In this document: positions 41,206 to 51,345 of the stretch, piece after piece
How positions within the stretch are numbered: the stretch's first letter is position 1
Layout of the letters: the number at the start of each line of letters is the position of its first letter
From: Rickettsiales bacterium
GTDB taxonomy: Bacteria > Pseudomonadota > Alphaproteobacteria > Rickettsiales > SXRF01
Reading direction: 5' to 3'
DNA length: 64,000 nt
Assembly (NCBI GenBank): GCA_041396965.1
Contig: JAWKXN010000001.1
Span: 496,001 to 560,000 of the forward strand
Made by a program: the position numbers and the translations under genes
The notes under the pieces: generated by a model
Told to the model about the DNA's origin: nothing
What the model saw: only the letters and a program-made list of their open reading frames with translations
Databases searched by the model: none

Positions 41206-43773
41206 ATGGATTTTGAAAAATACACTGAAAAATCTCGTTCTATAATACAAGAGTCACAGGCTTTAGCGCTTAGGAATTCTCACCAGCATTTTACTAGTGA
41301 GCATATTCTCGCCGCTCTTATGGAAGACAAAGATAAAACCAGTGATAAGTTAATCTCTGTTTGTGGTGGTGATATATCGCTAATAAAACAACGAATAGAG
41401 GAAAAAATCAACTCTATACCAAAAGTTGAGGGTAGTGGCGCTGGCGGGCTTTACGCTACCTCTGACATAGCTAAGTTATTTGCCGCGGCTGAACAACTGG
41501 CGAAAAAATCTGGTGATGAGTATGTAACTGTAGAAAGACTACTTCAGGCAGTAGCGATGGCAAGTGGTACTGATAGCGCGAAGATACTTAAAGACGCTGG
41601 GATAACTCCGCAAAAATTAAACTCAGCCATTAACGATATGCGTAAGGGTAGGGTAGCAAGCTCCGCCAATGCTGAGGATAGTTTTGAGGCTCTTAAAAAA
41701 TATACTAAAGACTTTACCTCTCTGGCAAGAGACGGCAAGCTGGATCCAGTAATCGGCAGAGATGAGGAAATCCGCCGTACTATGCAGGTTTTATCACGCC
41801 GTACCAAGAATAATCCTGTGCTTATTGGTGAACCAGGTGTCGGTAAGACCGCGATAATTGAAGGATTAGCGCAACGTATCGTTGCTGGCGACGTACCAGA
41901 AACTTTGCGTGGGAAAAGCTTGCTTGCTCTTGATCTTGGCGCTTTGGTCGCTGGTGCCAAATATCGTGGTGAGTTTGAGGAACGTCTAAAAGCGGTACTT
42001 AACGAGATAGCCTCTCATGAAGGCGACATAGTACTGTTTATTGATGAATTACATACATTAGTTGGTGCTGGTAAAACCGAGGGGGCGATGGATGCTTCTA
42101 ACCTGTTAAAGCCCGCGCTTGCTAGAGGTGAGTTGCATTGTGTCGGGGCGACAACCTTAGATGAATACCGCAAATATGTAGAAAAGGACGCGGCGCTCGC
42201 TCGTCGTTTCCAATCAGTATTTATCGCCCAACCAACCGTTGAGGATACAATATCAATCCTACGTGGTCTTAAGGAAAAATATGAGTTACATCACGGCATT
42301 CGCATTAATGACTCAGCTATAGTCGCTGCCGCTACCTTGTCTGACCGTTATATAACCGATCGTTTTTTGCCAGATAAAGCGATAGATCTCATGGATGAGG
42401 CCGCCGCTCGCCTGCGTATGGAGGTTGATAGTAAACCAGAGGAGCTTGATGAGCTTGATAGAAAAATAATGCAGCTTAAGATTGAGCGTGAGGCACTTAA
42501 AAAAGAATCTGACTCCGCCTCAAAGGAACGTCTATCTAAACTTAATAGTGAGCTTACAATATTAGAAAAGCAAAGCGCTGACCTTACCTCACGCTGGGAT
42601 GCGGAGAAATCACAGCGTGTAAATGTTCAAAAAATTAAGGAACAGTTAGAGCAAGCACAGCATGAACGTGAAATAGCTGAGCGTAATGGTGATTTGGCAA
42701 GGGTAGGGGAAATAGTCTATGGTATTATACCAGAACTTACTAAAAAATTAGAAAATGCCGAAAGTAACATGCAAGATGGTATGGTAAAAGAGGATGTTAC
42801 AGAGGCAGATATAGCCGCCATTGTCTCCCGCTGGACTGGAGTTCCTGTTGAGAAAATGCTGGAAGGTGAACGAGAAAAACTCCTGAAAATGGAAGATAAT
42901 CTCCGCAAGCGTGTAGTAGGGCAAGAAGAGGCTCTAGTCGCTGTCTCAAATGCTGTGCGCCGTGCCCGTTCTGGTCTTCAAGATCCCGCGCGTCCGCTTG
43001 GCTCATTCCTATTTTTAGGCCCTACCGGAGTTGGTAAGACCGAGCTTACTAAGGCGCTCGCTGAATTTATATTTGATGATGAGGCGGCACTGCTCAGGGT
43101 TGACATGTCAGAGTTTATGGAAAAACACGCGGTATCCCGTCTTATCGGCGCGCCTCCGGGTTATGTCGGCTACGAGGAGGGCGGGGTGATTACTGAAGCT
43201 GTCCGTCGTCGCCCATATCAAGTAATATTATTTGATGAGATAGAGAAAGCCCATCCCGATGTGTTTAACATCTTATTACAGGTGCTTGATGATGGCAGGT
43301 TAACTGATGGTCAGGGGAGAACGGTTGATTTCCGTAACACTATGATAATACTTACCTCTAATCTAGGCTCAGAGTTTCTCGCTAATTCTAAGGAAGCGGA
43401 AATTTCTAAGAAAACCAGAGATTTGGTAATTGAGGTGGTAAGGGAATCATTCCGTCCTGAATTCCTAAATCGTCTTGATGAGATTATTCTTTTCGGTAGG
43501 CTTAAAAAGGAGGATATGTCTGGTATTGTGGATATTCAGATGCGGAATCTTATAAAAAGACTGGAAGATAGAAAAATCACTCTTTCTCTTGATGATAAAG
43601 CGAAGGAGTGGCTTGCGGAAAACGGTTATGATCCAATGTATGGGGCAAGACCGCTAAAGAGAATTATTCAAAAAGAACTACAGGATAAATTGGCAAGCGC
43701 GATTCTCTCTGGGCGGATTTCTGACGGGCAGAAGGTGAAAGTAACCGCTTGGGAAGGTGGACTTAAGGTCTAG
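41206..43773 (+). CDS. clpB: ATP-dependent chaperone ClpB
   Basis: 855 residues. N-domain with two Clp-N repeats (1-145), first AAA with GEPGVGKTAIIEG, the ClpB middle coiled-coil (about 400-520, rich in EREALKKESDSASKERLSK), second AAA with GPTGVGKTELTKAL and DEIEKAHPDVFNILLQVLDDGR. The middle domain separates it from ClpA at 9313. It works with DnaK to dissolve aggregates. TGGAGGG precedes the ATG. Candidate heat-shock promoter upstream; a hairpin terminator (repeat B2) downstream. Confidence 0.97.
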   Translation: MDFEKYTEKSRSIIQESQALALRNSHQHFTSEHILAALMEDKDKTSDKLISVCGGDISLIKQRIEEKINSIPKVEGSGAGGLYATSDIAKLFAAAEQLAKKSGDEYVTVERLLQAVAMASGTDSAKILKDAGITPQKLNSAINDMRKGRVASSANAEDSFEALKKYTKDFTSLARDGKLDPVIGRDEEIRRTMQVLSRRTKNNPVLIGEPGVGKTAIIEGLAQRIVAGDVPETLRGKSLLALDLGALVAGAKYRGEFEERLKAVLNEIASHEGDIVLFIDELHTLVGAGKTEGAMDASNLLKPALARGELHCVGATTLDEYRKYVEKDAALARRFQSVFIAQPTVEDTISILRGLKEKYELHHGIRINDSAIVAAATLSDRYITDRFLPDKAIDLMDEAAARLRMEVDSKPEELDELDRKIMQLKIEREALKKESDSASKERLSKLNSELTILEKQSADLTSRWDAEKSQRVNVQKIKEQLEQAQHEREIAERNGDLARVGEIVYGIIPELTKKLENAESNMQDGMVKEDVTEADIAAIVSRWTGVPVEKMLEGEREKLLKMEDNLRKRVVGQEEALVAVSNAVRRARSGLQDPARPLGSFLFLGPTGVGKTELTKALAEFIFDDEAALLRVDMSEFMEKHAVSRLIGAPPGYVGYEEGGVITEAVRRRPYQVILFDEIEKAHPDVFNILLQVLDDGRLTDGQGRTVDFRNTMIILTSNLGSEFLANSKEAEISKKTRDLVIEVVRESFRPEFLNRLDEIILFGRLKKEDMSGIVDIQMRNLIKRLEDRKITLSLDDKAKEWLAENGYDPMYGARPLKRIIQKELQDKLASAILSGRISDGQKVKVTAWEGGLKV

Positions 43774-43869
43774 AGTTATAGGAATTGGGCTTTAGGCGAC
43801 AGACATTAAGGATTAGGGCTGACTCGGTCTATTGGAAACTTAATTATTGCCTAATTATATCTCATCCTC

Positions 43870-43947
43870 GTGAAAGACTACTGTCTTTCACAGGGGATAC
43901 CGCTTTGCGGGCTCATGGCTGACTCGGTCTGCTGACCGAGTTTCTTG
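43870..43947 (+). repeat. Multi-hairpin element, copy B2; the last hairpin is a likely terminator of clpB
   Basis: Three hairpins in a row: a perfect nine-pair stem with loop TACT (43870-43891), a small CCGC-TTT-GCGG (43900-43910), and ACTCGGTC-TGCT-GACCGAGT (43922-43941) followed by TTCTTG. A first partial copy of the last stem, GGCTGACTCGGTCT, lies earlier at 43808-43821. The element sits between convergent clpB and a prepilin gene, as B1 sits between convergent pdxH and queD. Confidence 0.6.
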
Positions 43948-44004
43948 TTCTCTATAACCAATTTCCTAGTGCCTATTCCCTAAAGCTTAATGCCCAAACC
44001 TATA

Positions 44005-45012
44005 CTACCCGTCATGTCTGAATGAAATAGCGCAGGTCTCGTTGTTTCCACCATTTTGAGCCATAGAATATTTCTGTACCTCACCAGCGGTATTGTTGTT
44101 ATCATAGCAAGTCGTGTCAGAAGCGGGAACAGCCTTGGTTGTCGCAACATTCCAGCCATTTGGAGACCATATAGTAGGTGTATGGCTTGCTCCTACCCAT
44201 CTAGCTGAAATGCAACAACCCACCATAGCCCCCGGATAGGCCGCTATCACATCTCCTGACTGTGGCAATCCATCATCAATTTTTGAGTCTATGTTATAAG
44301 CGTCAACCGCTTTTATGGTAGGGAAAAACACGCTTTTATATCCATCAGGCGTTACTGCCAAGAATTGATTCCCACCTGCAACCGCGTTTACCTCAGAAAG
44401 TGCAAAATAAAGCTTACCATCTTGTATAGGAGTATATTGAGAGAGTCTTATACCATTTGACCATACATGTACGTATTTTTTATTCCCTATTTTAGCGGCT
44501 GGCAGATATTCCTTCACATTATAGGTTAAAGTGTTAGCATTTAGTGCTTCTGTTATTTTTTCTCCTATTAACTCAGCGTCAATCAAATCAAGCCAGAACA
44601 GATGAGTTTCTCCGGTAAAATCATAAGTTGATAATACTTTTGTTACTCCGATTTCCCCTCCTATTTCTGCTCCATCTACTGTTCCATTGCCATTGCCGCA
44701 TCCCGACGAGAAATAATTATTACAACCAGTACTTCTATGAAACCCATAGCTTGATGCTTTCGGATCTGGCATATCTCCAGGCATATAGTTGTATTTTGTT
44801 TTAAACAGATTGACCGCTGATTTATATTTCTCAATCTGTGCTATTTGAGCATTAATCCTAGATGAGTCAATAAGCGTTTTTCCAACCAGAACACCACCGA
44901 CGATAAGAGCTATCACCGCTAGAACTATGGACATCTCAATCAGAGAAAATCCATGTCTATCATGTTTGAAGAAAATCTTAGATTTTATAAAAAATATTCT
45001 AAATTGAGTCAT
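44005..45012 (-). CDS. Type IV prepilin-like protein (N-terminal methylation motif), orphan
   Basis: 335 residues. A basic leader of 21 residues ends in Gly before FSLIEMSIVLAVIALIVGGVL, the class III prepilin cleavage and methylation signature, with Glu at +5 (Glu26). After one hydrophobic helix comes a long Gly/Asn/Ser-rich, Cys-containing globular region (about 280 residues), larger than a usual major pilin, so a minor pilin or pseudopilin is likely. No prepilin peptidase, ATPase or secretin lies nearby, so the machinery must be elsewhere. Convergent to clpB and downstream of the M23 gene on the same strand. Confidence 0.85.
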   Translation of the reverse strand: MTQFRIFFIKSKIFFKHDRHGFSLIEMSIVLAVIALIVGGVLVGKTLIDSSRINAQIAQIEKYKSAVNLFKTKYNYMPGDMPDPKASSYGFHRSTGCNNYFSSGCGNGNGTVDGAEIGGEIGVTKVLSTYDFTGETHLFWLDLIDAELIGEKITEALNANTLTYNVKEYLPAAKIGNKKYVHVWSNGIRLSQYTPIQDGKLYFALSEVNAVAGGNQFLAVTPDGYKSVFFPTIKAVDAYNIDSKIDDGLPQSGDVIAAYPGAMVGCCISARWVGASHTPTIWSPNGWNVATTKAVPASDTTCYDNNNTAGEVQKYSMAQNGGNNETCAISFRHDG

Positions 45013-45124
45013 AACTAAATTATGACATTATAGATATTAATCTTTAGTTAATATATAACCGAGTCATTTGGAATAAGAAGGTCTTACCGCAAGTGGAAAG
45101 CCAATATTTTTACTATCAAAATAG

Positions 45125-46771
45125 CTATTTACTTGCGTCAGCGAGTGTTACCGCCCCACCTATTTTGATTGAGGCAAGCTGCGCATCAATTTTGGCAACA
45201 TTCCTGCGGAAAGCAGCTAATTCACGACCCCTCAATATCTCTCCACCCTTGAACTTGACTTTGGATGGGTTAACCTGTTTGCCGTTTACCAATATTTCAT
45301 AATGCAGATGAGGACCTGTACTGCGACCGGTAGTTCCGACATAAGCTACTATCTGACCTTGTTTTACTCGCTTACCTGGAGCTATACCCTTAGCGTACCG
45401 GCTAAGATGTGCGTATGCCGACGCGTATTTGCTATTATGCTGTATTTTAAGATAATTACCGTATCCACCATTTCTGGAAGCTTGTTTTACCACCCCGTCA
45501 CCTGACGCGTAGACGGGAGTTCCTTTTGGCGCTCCGAAATCTACTCCACGATGCATTTTGGTATAACCAGCTATCGGATGTCTACGCAGACCATACCTAG
45601 ACGTTATTCTCGCGCCATTCACAGGTGTTTTAAGTAGTCCTTTACGCACACTCTCACCATTTTCATCATAAAAATTAGTGTTTCCATCTTTATCAGTGTA
45701 ACGATATATCTTCAAAGAACGATTGCCTAGATTCAGTTCTGAGAATACAAATCCTTTATTTTCAATAACTTCGCCATCTTTATTCTCGGTAAGCTCAAAC
45801 AGCACATCTATAGAGTCGCCCTTTTTAACGTCACGTTGAAAATCCACGTTATAGCTGTAAGCATTTACGACTTGACTCAGTGTAGACATCGGAATTCCAA
45901 ACTCAGCCGCTGTTTGATATATACTGCTGTTTATCTCACCACCAGCTCTTGCCAGCTTTTTTGTAAGTTTAGCTTTTATTTTCTGCACTGAGAAAGAATC
46001 ATCATTTTGCCTTTCCAATCTGACGGTAGAGACATTAGATACAGGCATTTCCAAGCTCTTTACTACAACTTCATTACTAGCGTCGCGGTCAATTTCCAAT
46101 GTAAAGCTATCTCCCACATTTAGCTCTCTTGGATTGAACACTTTCTTTATTGAACCGAATATATTGTTAGTCTCATCAAACGGTACACCAGCCTCAGTCA
46201 GCAAATCAGTTAGTGTATCTCCTTTTTTTACATTTATTTCCAGAGATCTAGGGTACCGTGTATATGCGTTTTTTGTGACTATAGCGCCAGACGTTTTTTC
46301 ATCATCATCCTTTATATTATCAGTTATAGCTATACTTTTTGTAACATCATTACCGATTTCTATATCATCTCTAGCACCAACATTCTCACCGACAATCCCC
46401 GATTTTAATACTTCATCACCTGTTTGCTCATCACTATAACCGCCATCACTAGCTTTTAATACTTCCAACTTCTCTTTTGCTATATCCAAAACTTCCGGTG
46501 AAACAACCTCAGAAGCTACACTCTTATAATACGAGGCGTTTACTATTTCCTCTAAAGATTGTGGTGATACGCCACCAGCCATATATTCAGTATTTTTATT
46601 CAGTAATATAGGGCTTATAAACGAACTATAAACTATAGCAAAGGCAGCCCCTGCCACAAACCATGAAAGGCGTATCTTACGCAGCCGGCGACTACTCGCC
46701 AGACGGCAGTTTATCTTAATAGGGTACGAGGAAAATGACTGATTATTATATGTGCTAAAATAACTATTCAA
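45125..46771 (-). CDS. M23-family murein endopeptidase with LysM/OapA-like domain
   Basis: 548 residues. A basic N-terminus and one membrane span (about 34-58) precede a long Asp/Glu/Ser-rich linker, a LysM/OapA-like domain near 185-230 (KKGDTLTDLLTEAGVPFDE), and the C-terminal peptidase M23 domain with MHRGVDFGAPKGTPVYA (His407 and Asp411 zinc ligands) and TGPHLHYEI (His488 and His490). It should cut peptide cross-links of peptidoglycan in the periplasm, as MepM does in elongation or division. The zinc set is complete. The gene is divergent from the str operon. Confidence 0.92.
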   Translation of the reverse strand: MNSYFSTYNNQSFSSYPIKINCRLASSRRLRKIRLSWFVAGAAFAIVYSSFISPILLNKNTEYMAGGVSPQSLEEIVNASYYKSVASEVVSPEVLDIAKEKLEVLKASDGGYSDEQTGDEVLKSGIVGENVGARDDIEIGNDVTKSIAITDNIKDDDEKTSGAIVTKNAYTRYPRSLEINVKKGDTLTDLLTEAGVPFDETNNIFGSIKKVFNPRELNVGDSFTLEIDRDASNEVVVKSLEMPVSNVSTVRLERQNDDSFSVQKIKAKLTKKLARAGGEINSSIYQTAAEFGIPMSTLSQVVNAYSYNVDFQRDVKKGDSIDVLFELTENKDGEVIENKGFVFSELNLGNRSLKIYRYTDKDGNTNFYDENGESVRKGLLKTPVNGARITSRYGLRRHPIAGYTKMHRGVDFGAPKGTPVYASGDGVVKQASRNGGYGNYLKIQHNSKYASAYAHLSRYAKGIAPGKRVKQGQIVAYVGTTGRSTGPHLHYEILVNGKQVNPSKVKFKGGEILRGRELAAFRRNVAKIDAQLASIKIGGAVTLADASK

Positions 46772-47148
46772 TTTTACTACCTTTTTTTATTGCTCCTTCA
46801 AGGGATACACAAATTTATAAACACCTTGAGGCTCCTACTTAAGAGATTTTTCTCTTTATGCCAACAATAAAAATATCAATTATACATTTTTTTATCATTT
46901 CTTGTAAATTTAGCTTGACGACAGACAAATAGATAATTAGTTTGCGTGCCTCCGTTGGACAAGATTGGTTGTTTTTAAGTTCTTGATTAGACTACTTTAT
47001 ACATAATAATCAAAAATGTGTTAAAAATTACCTAAAATAGTCGTTCTATCCGGAGGTTTTTCATTCTAGCCCATTTTTTGGATGTCTTTCCATTTATTTG
47101 GCTGGTTTGATTTTATTTGTTAACAATTTGAAATATAAGGGTATTTTG
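46772..47148. promoter_or_regulatory. Gene-free 377-bp region between the M23 gene and rpsL
   Basis: The only stretch over 300 bases without a gene. It is AT-rich and must hold the promoter of the str operon (plus strand) and of the M23 gene (minus strand). On the plus strand TTGACG (46915-46920) is a possible -35, but the -10 at normal spacing (TAGTTT) is poor; TTGATT with TAATAA near 46983-47010 is a second weak pair. An AGGGT site precedes rpsL. I see no tRNA, riboswitch or clear terminator. Confidence 0.35.
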
Positions 47149-47520
47149 ATGCCGACAATTAATCAGTTGGTTCGTGGTCCTCGTCGCTCTGTAGCCAAGC
47201 GTAATAAGGTTCCAGCTTTGAAGGCTTGTCCTCAAAAGCGTGGTGTATGTACGCAGGTTAAGACGGTAACGCCAAAAAAGCCGAATTCAGCTTTGCGTAA
47301 AGTGGCTCGTATTCGTTTAACTAACGGTTTTGAGGTGTTCGGATATATACCGGGTGAAGGGCATAACCTGCAGGAGCATAGTGTTGTGTTGATACGTGGT
47401 GGTCGTGTTAAGGACTTACCGGGTGTTCGTTACCATATAGTTCGCGGTAGTCTTGATACCCAAGGCGTTAAAAATCGTAAACAATCTCGTTCTTCGTATG
47501 GTGCGAAGAGACCGAAATAA
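47149..47520 (+). CDS. rpsL: 30S ribosomal protein uS12
   Basis: 123 residues from ATG 47149 (MPTINQLVRGPRR), the family-standard start with AAGGG before it; an in-frame ATG at 47098 is spurious. TPKKPNSALRKVARIRLTNG and GGRVKDLPGVRYH are the universal blocks, with the Lys residues altered in streptomycin resistance in their normal state. First gene of the str operon. Confidence 0.97.
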   Translation: MPTINQLVRGPRRSVAKRNKVPALKACPQKRGVCTQVKTVTPKKPNSALRKVARIRLTNGFEVFGYIPGEGHNLQEHSVVLIRGGRVKDLPGVRYHIVRGSLDTQGVKNRKQSRSSYGAKRPK

Positions 47521-47554
47521 TTTTAGGATAGGGTTAGTTAGATAGGTTAAATTT

Positions 47555-48025
47555 ATGTCACGTCGTCACGCAGCTAAAAAAAGAGAGATTTTACCTGATG
47601 CTAAATTCGGGGATGTAGTTCTTACTAAGTTCATAAATACCATGATGTATGATGGTAAGAAATCGTCAGCTGAGTCAATAGCTTATGGTGCTTTGGATAT
47701 TATAAATAAAAAAACTAGCGCGGATCCTATTAAATTTTTCCATGACGCGCTTAATAATATTAAGCCGACTGTAGAGGTTCGTTCGCGCAGGGTTGGTGGT
47801 GCTACTTATCAGGTGCCTACGGATATACGTGAGGAGCGTCGTCTGTCGCTAGCGCTTCGTTGGCTTATATCGGCCGCTCGTGCCCGTAAGGAAAAGACAA
47901 TGCGTGACCGGATAGCCTCAGAGCTTATGGATGCGGTAAATAATCGTGGCGGCGCGGTTACTAAGCGTGAGAATACTCATAAAATGGCGGACGCTAACAA
48001 GGCGTTCTCGCATTATCGTTGGTAG
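47555..48025 (+). CDS. rpsG: 30S ribosomal protein uS7
   Basis: 156 residues, standard length. SRRHAAKKREILPDAKFGD and VRSRRVGGATYQVP are diagnostic. It binds 16S rRNA in the 30S head. Second in the str operon, 34 bases after rpsL and 15 before fusA. Confidence 0.97.
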   Translation: MSRRHAAKKREILPDAKFGDVVLTKFINTMMYDGKKSSAESIAYGALDIINKKTSADPIKFFHDALNNIKPTVEVRSRRVGGATYQVPTDIREERRLSLALRWLISAARARKEKTMRDRIASELMDAVNNRGGAVTKRENTHKMADANKAFSHYRW

Positions 48026-48040
48026 TGGGAAATTAAGGTT

Positions 48041-50116
48041 ATGGCACGTAAAACAGAATTATCAAAATATCGTAATATTGGCATTTGCGCTCATATTGAC
48101 GCTGGTAAGACTACTACAACCGAGCGTATACTCTATTATACCGGAAGATCTCACAAGATTGGAGAGGTTCATGAAGGGTCTGCCACTATGGACTGGATGG
48201 AGCAGGAGCAAGAGCGTGGTATTACCATTACTTCCGCTGCCACCACTTGTTTCTGGAAAGATAAGCAGATTAATATTATTGACACACCGGGACACGTTGA
48301 TTTTACTATTGAGGTAGAACGTTCGATGCGTGTTCTTGATGGTGCGGTTACTGTTTTTGACTCGGTTGCTGGTGTTGAGCCTCAATCAGAGACTGTGTGG
48401 CGGCAAGCTGATAAATATAAGGTTCCACGTATCTGTTTTGTTAATAAAATGGATCGTATTGGGGCTAATTTCCAGCGTTGTGTTGATATGATGATAGATC
48501 GTCTTGGTACGGTGCCTTTGGTTATTCAGCTTCCAATAGGTAGCGAGGATAAATATGAAGGTGTCGTTGACCTTATCAAGATGAAAGAAATTGTCTGGAG
48601 TGGTGATCAACTTGGTGCCGCTTTTGAGGAGCGTCCTATTCGTTCGGAGTTAGAGTCCGCGGCGAAAGATGCTCGTATCGATATGATAGAAACCGCTGTT
48701 GAGATGGATGATGCGGTTATGGAGAAATATCTTGGCGGTGAGGAGCCTTCTGAGGAAGAGCTTAAGAATTGTATCCGTAAGGGTACGGTTGCCTTCAAAT
48801 TTGTTCCGGTATTAAACGGAGCTGCTTTCAAAAATAAAGGTGTTCAGCCGATGCTTGACGCTGTGGTGGATTTTCTGCCAAGTCCCGTTGATATTGGCTA
48901 TGTGGAAGGCATAGACGTTAAAACTGAGGAAAAAGTGCGTCGTAACGCTGATGATGGTGAAAAGCTCGCTGCTCTTGCTTTTAAGATAATGACTGACCCT
49001 TTTGTTGGTTCTCTTACTTTCGTGCGCGTATATTCCGGTAAGTTAGAGGCTGGTAGCTACGTCCAAAACACCGTAAAGGGAAATCGTGAGCGTGTTGGTC
49101 GTATGTTGCTTATGCATGCTAATTCACGTGAGGATATAAAAGAGGCTTACGCTGGTGACATAGTGGCTATCGCTGGTCTTAAAAATACCACTACTGGTGA
49201 TACTCTTTGTGATATGGACTCTCAAGTTATCCTTGAGCGTATGGAGTTTCCTGAGCCGGTTATTGAAGTTGCTGTTGAGCCTAAAACCAAAGCTGACCAA
49301 GAAAAAATGGGTATGGCTTTATCTCGTCTTGCTTCTGAGGATCCGTCGCTTCGTCTTTCTACTAACGAGGAGACTGGTCAAACTATATTAAAAGGAATGG
49401 GTGAGCTCCATCTTGATATTATAGTTGATAGAATGCGGCGTGAATTTAAGGTAGAGGCAAATGTTGGTGCTCCACAAGTCGCTTATCGTGAGACTATTAC
49501 CAAGCCTTATCAGATTGATTGTACTCATAAGAAACAGACGGGTGGTTCTGGTCAATTCGCTAGGGTTATACTTAATTTTGAGCCTTTGGAGCCGGGTTCT
49601 GGATTTCAGTTTGAAAGTAAAATTGTTGGTGGGTCGGTTCCTAAGGAATACATACCGGGTGTACAAAAAGGGCTTGAAAGCTCACTTAGTACCGGTGTGG
49701 TGGCTGGATTTCCAACAATAGATTTCAAAGCGACTCTTATTGATGGCGCATTCCATGATGTTGACTCATCTGTGTTAGCATTCGAGATTGTATCACGCAC
49801 CGCCTTCCGTGATGGTATGGCAAAAGCCTCTCCAGTTCTGCTTGAGCCGGTGATGAAGGTTGAGGTGGTAACACCGGAGGAATATATGGGTGATGTGATA
49901 GGGGATTTATCATCACGTCGTGGTCAGGTTTCAGGTATGGATTCGCGTGGTAACGCCCGTGTGGTGAACGCTATGGTGCCTCTTGCCTCAATGTTCGGGT
50001 ATGTGAATACACTACGCTCAATGTCGCAGGGGCGTGCGCAATATACCATGTCTTTTGATCATTATGAGCAAGTGCCGTCAAACGTGGCTGATGAAATTAA
50101 AAAGAATGTAGCTTAG
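48041..50116 (+). CDS. fusA: Elongation factor G
   Basis: 691 residues. GTPase blocks AHIDAGKTTTTERILYYTG, ERGITITSAATTC, DTPGHVDFT and NKMDRIGAN are in order, followed by domains II-V (QTGGSGQFARV in domain IV). It drives translocation. Standard place in the str operon before tuf. Confidence 0.97.
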   Translation: MARKTELSKYRNIGICAHIDAGKTTTTERILYYTGRSHKIGEVHEGSATMDWMEQEQERGITITSAATTCFWKDKQINIIDTPGHVDFTIEVERSMRVLDGAVTVFDSVAGVEPQSETVWRQADKYKVPRICFVNKMDRIGANFQRCVDMMIDRLGTVPLVIQLPIGSEDKYEGVVDLIKMKEIVWSGDQLGAAFEERPIRSELESAAKDARIDMIETAVEMDDAVMEKYLGGEEPSEEELKNCIRKGTVAFKFVPVLNGAAFKNKGVQPMLDAVVDFLPSPVDIGYVEGIDVKTEEKVRRNADDGEKLAALAFKIMTDPFVGSLTFVRVYSGKLEAGSYVQNTVKGNRERVGRMLLMHANSREDIKEAYAGDIVAIAGLKNTTTGDTLCDMDSQVILERMEFPEPVIEVAVEPKTKADQEKMGMALSRLASEDPSLRLSTNEETGQTILKGMGELHLDIIVDRMRREFKVEANVGAPQVAYRETITKPYQIDCTHKKQTGGSGQFARVILNFEPLEPGSGFQFESKIVGGSVPKEYIPGVQKGLESSLSTGVVAGFPTIDFKATLIDGAFHDVDSSVLAFEIVSRTAFRDGMAKASPVLLEPVMKVEVVTPEEYMGDVIGDLSSRRGQVSGMDSRGNARVVNAMVPLASMFGYVNTLRSMSQGRAQYTMSFDHYEQVPSNVADEIKKNVA

Positions 50117-50149
50117 AAATATTAGAAATAATTGAGGAGAACATAAACA

Positions 50150-51340
50150 ATGTCTAAAGAGAAATTTGATAGGAGCAAGCCTCACTGTAACATCGGGACT
50201 ATAGGTCACGTAGATCATGGCAAGACGAGTTTGACTGCTGCGATTACGAAGGTATTGGCTGAGGCTGGTCGGGCTAAATATTCGGCATATGACAGCATTG
50301 ACGCCGCTCCTGAGGAGAAGGCGCGTGGTATAACCATTAACACCGCTCACGTTGAGTATGAGACTGAGGGTCGTCACTATGCTCACGTTGATTGTCCTGG
50401 TCACGCTGACTATGTAAAGAACATGATTACTGGCGCGGCGCAGATGGATGGTGCGATACTTGTTGTATCCGCCGCTGATGGTCCGATGCCGCAAACTCGT
50501 GAGCATATACTTCTCGCTCGCCAAGTTGGTGTTCCAGCGCTTGTCGTGTTCCTTAACAAATGTGACATGGTTGACGATCCTGAGCTTTTAGAGTTAGTTG
50601 AGATGGAAGTTCGTGAATTGCTTAGCAAGTATAAATTTCCTGGTGATGATATACCAATCATTCGTGGTTCGGCTTTATGCGCTCTTGAGGATAAGAATCC
50701 TGAGCTTGGTCGTGAGGCTGTTTCTAAACTTATGGACGCTGTTGATAGCTATATACCGCAACCTGAGCGTCCGATTGACAAGCCTTTCATCATGCCGATT
50801 GAGGATGTGTTCTCTATATCTGGTCGTGGAACTGTGGTAACTGGTCGCGTTGAGCGTGGTATTGTTAAGGTTGGAGAGGAGATAGAGATAGTTGGTCTGC
50901 GTGATACTCAGAAAACCACCTGTACCGGCGTTGAGATGTTCCGTAAGCTTCTTGATGAGGGTCGCGCTGGTGATAATGTTGGTGTGTTGTTACGTGGTAC
51001 CAAGCGTGATGAGGTTGAGCGTGGTCAGGTTCTAGCTAAGCCTGGTTCTATCACTCCGCATACTAAGTTTACCGCTGAGATATATGTTCTTACCAAAGAG
51101 GAAGGTGGTCGTCATACTCCGTTCTTTAGTAATTATCGTCCACAGTTTTACTTCCGTACTACTGATGTTACTGGTTCTATTAAGCTTCCAGATGGTGTTG
51201 AGATGATTATGCCGGGTGATAATGTGAGCATTGAGGCTTCGCTTATCTCACCAATCGCGATGGAGGAAGGCTTGCGCTTCGCTATCCGTGAGGGTGGAAG
51301 AACTATCGGCGCTGGTGTCGTAGCCAAAATTGTGGAGTAG
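50150..51340 (+). CDS. tuf: Elongation factor Tu
   Basis: 396 residues. G1 GHVDHGKTSLTAAITK, G2 ARGITINTAHVEYE, G3 DCPGHADYVKNM and G4 NKCDMVDDPELL are all standard. GGAG precedes the ATG. It sits five bases before rpsJ, so the str and S10 operons are joined here. Confidence 0.98.
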   Translation: MSKEKFDRSKPHCNIGTIGHVDHGKTSLTAAITKVLAEAGRAKYSAYDSIDAAPEEKARGITINTAHVEYETEGRHYAHVDCPGHADYVKNMITGAAQMDGAILVVSAADGPMPQTREHILLARQVGVPALVVFLNKCDMVDDPELLELVEMEVRELLSKYKFPGDDIPIIRGSALCALEDKNPELGREAVSKLMDAVDSYIPQPERPIDKPFIMPIEDVFSISGRGTVVTGRVERGIVKVGEEIEIVGLRDTQKTTCTGVEMFRKLLDEGRAGDNVGVLLRGTKRDEVERGQVLAKPGSITPHTKFTAEIYVLTKEEGGRHTPFFSNYRPQFYFRTTDVTGSIKLPDGVEMIMPGDNVSIEASLISPIAMEEGLRFAIREGGRTIGAGVVAKIVE

Positions 51341-51345
51341 TAAAA

